Origin: Neisseria sp. KEM232
GTDB taxonomy: Bacteria; Pseudomonadota; Gammaproteobacteria; Burkholderiales; Neisseriaceae
NCBI RefSeq assembly: GCF_002237445.1
Contig: NZ_CP022527.1
Coordinates: 1,488,001-1,552,000 of the forward strand
Length of the DNA: 64,000 nt
Direction of reading: 5' to 3'
Part shown: one piece after another, positions 57,311-64,000 of the stretch
Position numbering within the stretch: the stretch's first letter is position 1
Layout: each line of letters begins with the position of its first letter
Program-made: the position numbers and the translations under genes
Notes under the pieces: model-generated
The model's input: only the letters and a program-made list of their open reading frames with translations
The model's database searches: none
Told to the model about the DNA's origin: nothing

Positions 57311-59092
57311 ATGATTCGGCTGCATCCCGAACAGTTAAACGGCAAACTGCAGTTCATGCACGACTATATTTCCGCCCACAACGCGGCCGACGGCTCGAAG
57401 ATGGACGCCAACGCCAACGTTACGCAGAAAAACATCGCCACGATGGAAGCGGAAATCATGAAAGACTTTTTCGTGCAGATGAACCGCGCCCAAGTATCGC
57501 GCAAAATCGCCGAGATTTTCGACGAAGACACCGCGCGCGAATACATCCGCCAAATCGAGGCGCACGAAATCTATGTGCACGACGAAACCAGCCTGAAACC
57601 CTATTGCGTGTCGGTAACGCTGTATCCGTTTTTGCTCGACGGCCTAAGTAAGCTCGGCGGCGAATCGAAAGCGCCCAAGCATCTGGCGTCGTTCTGCGGC
57701 TCGTTTATCAATCTGGTGTTTGCCATCAGCGCCCAGTTTGCCGGCGCGGTCGCCACCGTGGAATTTCTCACTTATTTCGACTACTTCGCCCGCAAAGACT
57801 ACGGCGAAAATTATCTTGAAACCCACGCCGCCGAAGTCTCCAACCATCTGCAGCAAGTGGTGTACAGCATCAACCAGCCCGCCGCCGCACGCGGCTATCA
57901 GAGCGTGTTTTGGAATATTTCGCTGTACGATCAATACTATTTCGACGCCATGTTCGGTGATTTCGTCTTCCCCGATTTTGAAAAACCGGTGTGGGAAAGC
58001 GTGGCCAAGCTGCAAAACTTTTTCCTGAAATGGTTTAACCAAGAGCGCACCAAAGCCGTATTGACTTTCCCCGTGGTAACCGCCGCCATGCTCACCGACG
58101 GCGGCAAGTGCAAAGACGGCGTGTTTGCCGACCAAATGGCTAAGGAATTGGCAGAAGGCAACTCGTTTTTCGTGTATCTGTCGGACAACCCCGATTCGCT
58201 CGCGTCCTGCTGCCGTCTGCGCAACGCCATCGAAGACCGCACGTTTAGCTACACGCTCGGCGCGGGCGGCGTGGCCACCGGCTCGATTAACGTGATTACC
58301 ATCAATATGAACCGCTTGGAACAAGACGGCCGCGATTTGGCTGCCGAAGTCGCCAAAATCCACAAATACCAATACGCCTACCGCAAGCTGATGGAAGAAT
58401 ACCAGGCCGCCGGTATGCTGCCCGTGTACGACGCAGGCTTTATCACGCTGGACAAACAGTTCCTGACCATCGGCATCAACGGCATGGCCGAAGCCGCCGA
58501 AGCCAACGGCATCACCGTGGGCTACAACGACGACTATATTCAGTTTGTCCAAAGCCGTCTGAAAGTGATTTTCGACGCCAACCAAGCCGCCAGCCGCCAC
58601 TACGGCGTGAAATTCAACACCGAATTTGTGCCCGCCGAAAATCTCGGCGTGAAAAACGCCAAATGGGATAAAGCCGACGGCTACAAAGTCAGCCGCGACT
58701 GCTACAACTCCTATTTCTACGTGGTGGAAGACGAGCAAATCAACGCGCTCGACAAATTCCTGCTGCACGGCAAAGAGCTGGTGGACTGGCTCGACGGCGG
58801 CTCGGCGCTGCACCTGAATCTCGACGAAGCCCTGCCCGAAGCCGGCTACCGCTCGTTGCTCGACATTGCCGCACGCACCGGCTGCAACTACTTCTGCGTC
58901 AACGTGCGCATCACCATCTGCAACGACTGCGGCCATATCGACAAACGCACCCTGCAAGCCTGCAGCGGCTGCGGCTCGCACGACATCGACTACGGCACCC
59001 GCGTCATCGGTTATCTCAAACGCGTTTCCGCTTTCAGCAGCGGCCGGCGCAAAGAGCACGCGCTCAGGCATTACCACCGCGAAGCGGCTTAG
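57311..59092 (+). CDS. nrdD: Anaerobic (class III) ribonucleoside-triphosphate reductase, short form
   Basis: The 593-residue enzyme follows TAGGAGGA. It begins directly in the catalytic domain, without the ATP-cone that occupies the first ~95 residues of E. coli NrdD (about 710 residues). SLASCCRLR (Cys300/Cys301) holds the candidate thiyl Cys. A zinc site, CNDCGH ... CSGC (Cys537, 540, 551, 554), precedes the glycyl-radical motif GTRVIGYLKR (Gly567). From memory, the class III enzyme of N. bacilliformis accepts electrons from thioredoxin rather than formate, and this sequence may be of that type. NrdG upstream activates it. Confidence 0.92.
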   Translation: MIRLHPEQLNGKLQFMHDYISAHNAADGSKMDANANVTQKNIATMEAEIMKDFFVQMNRAQVSRKIAEIFDEDTAREYIRQIEAHEIYVHDETSLKPYCVSVTLYPFLLDGLSKLGGESKAPKHLASFCGSFINLVFAISAQFAGAVATVEFLTYFDYFARKDYGENYLETHAAEVSNHLQQVVYSINQPAAARGYQSVFWNISLYDQYYFDAMFGDFVFPDFEKPVWESVAKLQNFFLKWFNQERTKAVLTFPVVTAAMLTDGGKCKDGVFADQMAKELAEGNSFFVYLSDNPDSLASCCRLRNAIEDRTFSYTLGAGGVATGSINVITINMNRLEQDGRDLAAEVAKIHKYQYAYRKLMEEYQAAGMLPVYDAGFITLDKQFLTIGINGMAEAAEANGITVGYNDDYIQFVQSRLKVIFDANQAASRHYGVKFNTEFVPAENLGVKNAKWDKADGYKVSRDCYNSYFYVVEDEQINALDKFLLHGKELVDWLDGGSALHLNLDEALPEAGYRSLLDIAARTGCNYFCVNVRITICNDCGHIDKRTLQACSGCGSHDIDYGTRVIGYLKRVSAFSSGRRKEHALRHYHREAA

Positions 59093-59107
59093 ACACATAA
59101 TGCAGGC

Positions 59108-59156
59108 AAAAGGCCGTCTGAAAATCCAAAACACGGGTTTTCAGACGGCCTTTTTT
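59108..59156. terminator. DUS inverted-repeat terminator after nrdD
   Basis: AAAAGGCCGTCTGAAAATCC and GGGTTTTCAGACGGCCTTTTTT form a long stem with a T-run, 16 bases after the stop. Confidence 0.8.
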
Positions 59157-59329
59157 GCCCCTGACGGAGCGGGCGGGTAAGACGGCAGGTTTTGGGACGG
59201 TTTTATAAAGCTTGCAGGCCGGTTAGACGGCCTTTTGCCTTTTGGCGGCCGTCTGAAAAAGCGCGGGAGCAGATTTCAGACGGCCTTTCTTTCAGGCTGC
59301 GAATGTTTCCGAAAAAACGGCGGACGGGG

Positions 59330-60442
59330 TCAGCCCTGCTGTTCCAGCATTTTGCGGAAACGCAGCAGCGCCAGGGCGAGGAAGGCGGTGCCGATCAGTG
59401 CCATCACCAGCATCTGGCTCCACACGGTTTCGATGCCCGCGCCGCGGAAGACGATGTTTTGCGAGAATTTCATAAACTGGGTGAGCGGCCAGTATTCGCT
59501 GGCGATTTGCGCCGCGCGGGGCATATTGTCGCGCGGCGACGAGCCGCCTGCGAAAAGGTTCATCACGATGTAGACGGGCAGAATCAGCATGCCGAACTGC
59601 CCCATGGTCGGGGCGAAGGTGGAAATCATGATGCCCAGGGCGGCGGCGGAAAACATAAAAAGCGCCATGCCCGCCGCGTAGAGCAGGAGCGAGCCCTGTA
59701 TCGGCACGCCGATGCCCAAATGGACGACAAACCACAGCGAGCCGAGGGCGGCAAGCATAATCACCGTGCCGTTGGCGAAGATTTTGCCCATCATCAGCTC
59801 GAAAGCGCTGACGGGCATCACCAGCAGATGTTCGATGGTGCCGCGTTCGCGCTCGCGGATCACGGCCGCACCCGCCAGCAGCATCAGCAGCATCAGCGCC
59901 ATCGTGCCGATTTGCGAGGTGGGCATAAACCATGAGCTTTCGCCGTTGGGGTTGAATTCGGCGGTGATAACGGGCTTGACGATCACCGGCAGTTCGCGTC
60001 CGGCAAAGGCGTTGGTTTCGCGGCTGAAAATCTGCGACAGATAAGACGCGCCGACGCCCGCCTGCGTGACGGCGGTGGCATCGATAAGGAGCTGCGCCGA
60101 GGGGCTGCGTCCCAAGAGTACGTCGCGCTCGAAATGCGGCGGGATTTCGAGGATGAAGGTGTATTCACCCTTGTCCATCGCTTCGGCGGAATCTTCGCGC
60201 CGCACGTCGCGCACGGTTTTGAAATAGGGCGGCTGCACGGCATCGCGGATGCGCATCGACAGCGCGGAGCGGTCGAGGTCGATCACGGCGACGGAAGCGT
60301 TTTTCACATCGGTGCTCACCTGCGCCATCTGGTAGATGGTGGCGGTGAAGATGTAGGCGATGAGCAGCATCAGCACGGGATCGGTGAGGACGCTGCGGAA
60401 TTCTTTCAGCGTTAGGGTAAGGATATTTTTCAGGGTGCGCAC
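59330..60442 (-). CDS. ABC-2 type permease (YhhJ/YbhR-like)
   Basis: The 370-residue protein has one N-terminal span (DPVLMLLIAYIFTATIYQ), a periplasmic domain (FILEIPPHFERDVLLGRSPSAQLLIDATAVTQAG), and a C-terminal ABC-2 membrane domain of five spans with the RERERGTIEHLLVMPVSAFELMMGKI motif. This is the YhhJ/YbhR/YbhS family, which exports drugs or lipids together with an HlyD-like protein and an ATPase. Neither partner gene is adjacent, so it is an orphan here. It lies after trkH on the same strand. Confidence 0.9.
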   Translation of the reverse strand: MRTLKNILTLTLKEFRSVLTDPVLMLLIAYIFTATIYQMAQVSTDVKNASVAVIDLDRSALSMRIRDAVQPPYFKTVRDVRREDSAEAMDKGEYTFILEIPPHFERDVLLGRSPSAQLLIDATAVTQAGVGASYLSQIFSRETNAFAGRELPVIVKPVITAEFNPNGESSWFMPTSQIGTMALMLLMLLAGAAVIRERERGTIEHLLVMPVSAFELMMGKIFANGTVIMLAALGSLWFVVHLGIGVPIQGSLLLYAAGMALFMFSAAALGIMISTFAPTMGQFGMLILPVYIVMNLFAGGSSPRDNMPRAAQIASEYWPLTQFMKFSQNIVFRGAGIETVWSQMLVMALIGTAFLALALLRFRKMLEQQG

Positions 60443-60506
60443 GGTTTTCTCCCTTTCAGACGGCCTTTTCAGACGGCCTTTTGCCGAAACTCCGCTTTCA
60501 GGCGGC

Positions 60507-61964
60507 CTATTTGCGCCAGTAGTCGGGTGTGAACAGAATGAAAACGGTGAAGATTTCCAGCCGCCCCAAGAGCATCACGGCGCAGCAGATCCATTTTTGC
60601 AGGTCGCTGAGGGCGGCATAGTTGTAGGCCGGACCGACGGTGCCCAAGCCGGGGCCTGCGTTGGTGATGCAGGCGATGGCGGCGGAGAGGGCGGTCACCA
60701 AATCCATGCCGCTTGCCATCAGGCCGAGGGTGGCGGCGACGACGGTCATGAAATAAACGAAGATAAAGGCCATCACGGCCATCGCCGTGCGGTCGGACAC
60801 GGAGCGTTTGTTGAGTTTGACGGTGCGCACGGCGTTGGGGTGCAGCAGCAGCGACACTTCGCGCAGGCTGAATTTGGCAAGGACGAGGGCGCGGGCGAGT
60901 TTGATGCCGCCACCCATCGAGCCGGTGTTGGCCAGCACGTTGGCGAGAAAAAACATCCACAGGGTGACAAACAGCGGCCACACGGCAAAATCGGTGTTGG
61001 CAAAGCCGCTCGCCAGTCCGGTGGAAATGAAGTTGAAGCCGACGTAGCGCAGCGCTTCGGGCAGGGAATAGAAGCCTTTGTACCACATATACAGGCTGGC
61101 GGCGGCGATGCTGGCGGCCAGCACGACAAGCATGATGCGCGATTCTTCGTCGCGCCAGTAGGGGCGCGGCGATTTTTCCTGTGCGGCGGCGAAGTGGTTG
61201 GCGAAATTAATGGCGCCCAGCACGGTGGCGGCGGCGATAACGGCTTCGATGGCGGGCGATTTGTAGAAGGCGATGCTGGCGTCGTGGGTGGAAAAGCCGC
61301 CCAGCGAGAAGGCCGACATGGCATGACACACCGCGTCGAACCAGCCCATGCCCGCCCATTTGAGCGCCATGCAGGTGATGAGGGTGAAGGCGAGGTAGAC
61401 CAGCCACAGGCGTTTGGCCGTCTGCGAAATGCGCGGCGCCATTTTGCTGTCTTTGTCGATGCCGGGGATTTCGGCTTTGAAAAGCTGTGTGCCGCCGACG
61501 CCGAGCATGGGCAGGATGGCGACGGCCAGCACGATGATGCCCATGCCGCCGAACCAGTTCATCATGTGTCGCCAGAAGTTCACCGACGGGGCGAGGGTGT
61601 CGAGGCTGGAAATAACCGTTGCGCCCGTGGTGGTGAGGCCGCTCATGGCTTCGAAAAAGGCGTCGGTGTAGCTGGCAGACGGGTAGTGGAAATAAAAGGG
61701 CAGGGCGGAGATGGCGGCGAAGCCGAGCCAGAGCAGGAAAACGAGGGTGAAGCCGTCGCGCGGGCGCAGCTCGCGGTGGTGCTTGCGCGTCGACGCCCAC
61801 ACGGCCACCGAGCCGGCCAGCGTTACCAGCGAAGTGCTGGCGAAAGCGGGGAAGGCGGAATCGTGGTAGAGGTAGGACACCAGCGTCGGAATCAGCAGCA
61901 GCAGCGCGTAGAGCGCGGCCAGCTTGGAGAGGACGTGGATAATCGGGGCGATTTTGTAATACAT
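60507..61964 (-). CDS. trkH: Trk potassium uptake system membrane subunit
   Basis: The 485-residue protein has the four selectivity-filter loops of Trk/Ktr channels: MSGLTTTGATV, FSLGGFSTHDAS, STGLASGFAN and CITNAGPGLGTVG, each between two membrane spans. It imports K+ (with H+ or Na+) and is gated by TrkA. trkA is about 900 bases upstream on the same strand with an unknown gene between them, so the system is largely co-located. The start MYYKIAPIIHVLSKLAALYA is typical. Confidence 0.95.
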   Translation of the reverse strand: MYYKIAPIIHVLSKLAALYALLLLIPTLVSYLYHDSAFPAFASTSLVTLAGSVAVWASTRKHHRELRPRDGFTLVFLLWLGFAAISALPFYFHYPSASYTDAFFEAMSGLTTTGATVISSLDTLAPSVNFWRHMMNWFGGMGIIVLAVAILPMLGVGGTQLFKAEIPGIDKDSKMAPRISQTAKRLWLVYLAFTLITCMALKWAGMGWFDAVCHAMSAFSLGGFSTHDASIAFYKSPAIEAVIAAATVLGAINFANHFAAAQEKSPRPYWRDEESRIMLVVLAASIAAASLYMWYKGFYSLPEALRYVGFNFISTGLASGFANTDFAVWPLFVTLWMFFLANVLANTGSMGGGIKLARALVLAKFSLREVSLLLHPNAVRTVKLNKRSVSDRTAMAVMAFIFVYFMTVVAATLGLMASGMDLVTALSAAIACITNAGPGLGTVGPAYNYAALSDLQKWICCAVMLLGRLEIFTVFILFTPDYWRK

Positions 61965-62160
61965 GGTGTTTGTGTTGCCGTTTTGTTGTTGGCCGCGCGG
62001 CAGCGGCGTTTTGGAAGCGGTATTTCGGTTTTCAGACGGCCTTTTGCGGCTTGTAGGCCGTCTGAAAAGGGGTTTGCGGCGTGGCGGAGAACGTGTGCGC
62101 CGCCTTGGGGCGGTACACCCTACCGGGTTGCCGCCTTTGGTTTTGGCTTTTCAGACGGCC

Positions 62161-62682
62161 TCAATAAACATAAAGTCTGCCCGATGCCCAGCCGCAGGGC
62201 AGGTGTCCGGTGTTGAGAACGGCGAGCAGGTCGAGATGGAGGGAAACGGCCGCCCCGCTTTTCGTGTGTTCTGCGGCCGCGTATTCCAAGAATGCACCCA
62301 AAACGATGGCATAGAGGGCGTCGCAGATGTCCTGTGTTTTCAGTTTGCAGCGTTTGGCCGCCGCTTCCCACTGCGGCCTGCGGGCATGGAAAAACGCGGC
62401 GGCGGCCGGGCCGAGGCGGTTGGCCTGTGCGCCGAGCACGGCCGGCACTTCGTTTAGCGCTTCACGCTGCACGCCTTCCCACAATTCGTCGTCCAGCCGT
62501 TTTCCGGCTTTGGACAAGGTGTCGGCCCGCACGCAGTCAAACGGGGCGAAGGCGGCATCTGTGTCAAACGGCAGGCCGGCCTGTGTCAGCCAGCGGCCGG
62601 TATCCGGCATTTTGTCGGCGGCGAAATGGTCAAAAAGCGCGGCGGCCTGCGGTTCGGGGCGGATGGGTTTGAGTGGTTTCAT
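62161..62682 (-). CDS. Hypothetical protein between trkA and trkH
   Basis: From ATG 62682 (MKPLKPIRPEPQAAALFDHF) the product is about 173 residues; no good ribosome site is visible. It is soluble, with no signal peptide, and contains FDTDAAFAPFDCVRADTLSKAGKRLDDELWEGV and AAFFHARRPQWEAAAKRCKLKTQDICDALYAIVLGAFLEYAAAEHT. I recognise no family. The stop codon overlaps the first bases of an uptake sequence. Its place between the two Trk genes may be chance. Confidence 0.65.
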   Translation of the reverse strand: MKPLKPIRPEPQAAALFDHFAADKMPDTGRWLTQAGLPFDTDAAFAPFDCVRADTLSKAGKRLDDELWEGVQREALNEVPAVLGAQANRLGPAAAAFFHARRPQWEAAAKRCKLKTQDICDALYAIVLGAFLEYAAAEHTKSGAAVSLHLDLLAVLNTGHLPCGWASGRLYVY

Positions 62683-62849
62683 AAACGGAAATCTTTGTGT
62701 CCGGCGGTTTGAGGCCGTCTGAAAACGGGCTTGGGGAGGCGTTGTTCTTACTGTGCTGTGTGTGATGCGGCAGAAACCGCGTGCGCGGCTGCGCCGCACA
62801 CCTTGTTTGTCGGTTTTTAACTTCGTTGAAGCTACGCTTTCAGACGGCC

Positions 62850-64000
62850 TCAACCGAAGAAGCCGACTTTCACCTGTATCAGTTTTTCCAACTCGCGCAG
62901 GACGCGGCGGCGGGAGACGAAGAAGATAAGGTGGTCGCCGTCCTGCATTTTCACGTCGTCTTTGTGCCCCATCACCACTTCGTCGCCGCGCACGAGGCCG
63001 GCGATGTGGCAGCCGGGCGGCCATTTGATGTCGGACACGCGGCGGCCGACGAGGGCGGAGGTGTCTTTCGTGCCGTGGACGACGACCTCGATGGCCTCGG
63101 CGTGGCCGCGCCGCAGCGGGTGCACCGCCGCCACGTCACCCGGGCGGATGTGGGTGAGGATGTTGCCGATGGTGATCATGTGCGGCGAAACGACGATGTC
63201 GATCTGGTTGCCTTCGAGCAGGTCGACATAGCGCGAGCGGTTGATGATGGTGATCACGCGCTTGGCGCCGAGGTCTTTGGCCAGCAGGCTGGCCATGATG
63301 TTGTTTTCGTCGTCGTTGGTGAGGGCGAGGAAGACGTCGATTTCGTCGATGTATTCGTGTGAAAGCAGGTTTTCGTCGGTGGCCGAGCCTTGCAGCACGA
63401 GGCTGGTGTCGAGGTGTTCGGCCAGCCATTCGGCGCGCTGCGGGTTGTGTTCGATGATTTTGATGTCGTAGGTTTTTTCGATTTGTTTGGCCAAGCGGTA
63501 GCCGATGTTGCCGCCGCCGGCGATCATCACGCGGCGGGTGCGTTGTTCGAGCGGGCGCAATTCGCGCATCACGGTTTTGACGTGGCGGCTGTCGGCGAGG
63601 AAAAACACTTCGTCGCCTTCGATAACGACGGTTTCGGCGGTGGGGACGATGAGGCGGTTGTTGCGGTAGATGGCGCAGATTTGGCAGTCGACGCCTTCGG
63701 GCAGGTGTTCGCCGATGGTAGCGATGGGGCGGTTGACGAGCAGGCCGCCGTTGTGCGCCTGGACAACGGCCATGCGGGCTTTGTCGTCGGCAAAACGCAA
63801 GACCTGCAAGGCGCTGGTGTAGCTCAACAGGGCGGACAGGCGTTCGGTCACGAGTTGTTCGGGGTGGATGGAGTCGGTAACGGCGAAGGCTTCGAGCACG
63901 CTGTTGTCTTCGTCGCCGCCGTATTCGAGGTAGTCGGCCAGGCGCACGCGGGCGATGCGGTTGGGGATGTTGAAGAGGTCGGCGGCGATGCGGCAGGCGG
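62850..64000 (-). CDS. trkA: Trk potassium uptake NAD-binding subunit (partial, runs off the right edge)
   Basis: The frame is open from the stop at 62850 to the window edge, giving 383 residues; about 75 N-terminal residues are missing. It has a complete second half: VMIAGGGNIGYRLAKQIEKTYDIKIIEHN (Rossmann NAD-binding), ALTNDDENNIMASLLAKDLGAKRVITIINR and a C-terminal TrkA-C domain (GHKDDVKMQDGDHLIFFV). The visible N-terminal end includes ADLFNIPNRIARVRLADYLEY. TrkA gates TrkH in response to nucleotides. It is minus strand, upstream of trkH. Confidence 0.95.
   Translation of the reverse strand, partial: ACRIAADLFNIPNRIARVRLADYLEYGGDEDNSVLEAFAVTDSIHPEQLVTERLSALLSYTSALQVLRFADDKARMAVVQAHNGGLLVNRPIATIGEHLPEGVDCQICAIYRNNRLIVPTAETVVIEGDEVFFLADSRHVKTVMRELRPLEQRTRRVMIAGGGNIGYRLAKQIEKTYDIKIIEHNPQRAEWLAEHLDTSLVLQGSATDENLLSHEYIDEIDVFLALTNDDENNIMASLLAKDLGAKRVITIINRSRYVDLLEGNQIDIVVSPHMITIGNILTHIRPGDVAAVHPLRRGHAEAIEVVVHGTKDTSALVGRRVSDIKWPPGCHIAGLVRGDEVVMGHKDDVKMQDGDHLIFFVSRRRVLRELEKLIQVKVGFFG

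Noticed and set aside
60360..62216. Plus-strand ORF of 618 codons
   Set aside because: It is antisense to trkH and the ABC permease, both of which have clear motifs; its composition is His/Gly/Gln-rich as expected for a shadow.

Overview
This is a 64 kb GC-rich chromosomal window from a member of the Neisseriaceae, almost certainly a commensal Neisseria. The clearest sign is the 12-mer DNA uptake sequence AGGCCGTCTGAA (AG-DUS dialect), which occurs very many times, often as inverted pairs that form terminators. A few copies of the Kingella-type dialect AGGCAGCCTGAA are mixed in. Correia-type repeats, dRS3-like inverted repeats, an IS1016-type relic and Neisseria-like gene order agree with this. 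GC richness, AG-DUS, an isocitrate lyase gene and a short class III ribonucleotide reductase suggest a species such as N. bacilliformis or a relative; that species call is inference.

Layout. 1-9.7 kb: a Na/Pi cotransporter cut by the window edge, a Cys-rich copper-storage protein, a yihY-type gene whose middle seems to be replaced by a low-GC block (DUF1328 and CsbD genes), uracil permease, HflX, TrhP and TcdA. 9.7-20.4 kb: universal stress protein, UppP, DusC, then a minus-strand run folC - SPOR protein - cvpA - purF, rpe and a Spy-like protein. 20.4-28 kb: ybeD-lipB-lipA, lon-hup, a glutaredoxin-like protein, an M14 carboxypeptidase and a DMT exporter. 28.5-35.7 kb: SnoaL-like protein, pheA, a LOG-family protein, a YeeZ-like reductase, UbiJ-like protein, PqiA, MAPEG protein and a CdsA-like transferase. 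35.7-46 kb: recB, serS, sodB, yhhQ-queF, aceA and trxA. 46-56 kb: fabA-fabB, purC, holA, lptE, the IS1016 relic, recO-scpB and an amino-acid binding lipoprotein. 56-64 kb: the nrdG-nrdD operon behind two NrdR boxes, an ABC-2 permease, trkH, an unknown gene, and trkA running off the window.

Most of the window is housekeeping: nucleotide and cofactor synthesis, tRNA modification, envelope and lipid synthesis, DNA repair and K+ uptake. No rRNA, tRNA, CRISPR array, prophage or complete transposon was seen. The most interesting material is small mobile DNA. Two 161-bp imperfect palindromes at TA sites form one family; their arms differ between copies yet still pair, one copy sits inside a Correia element, and the other supplies the dusC stop codon. 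There is also an internally deleted IS1016 with intact ends and an 8-bp target duplication. Uptake sequences supply the last codons and stop of several genes. I found no clear new multi-gene defence or metabolic system.
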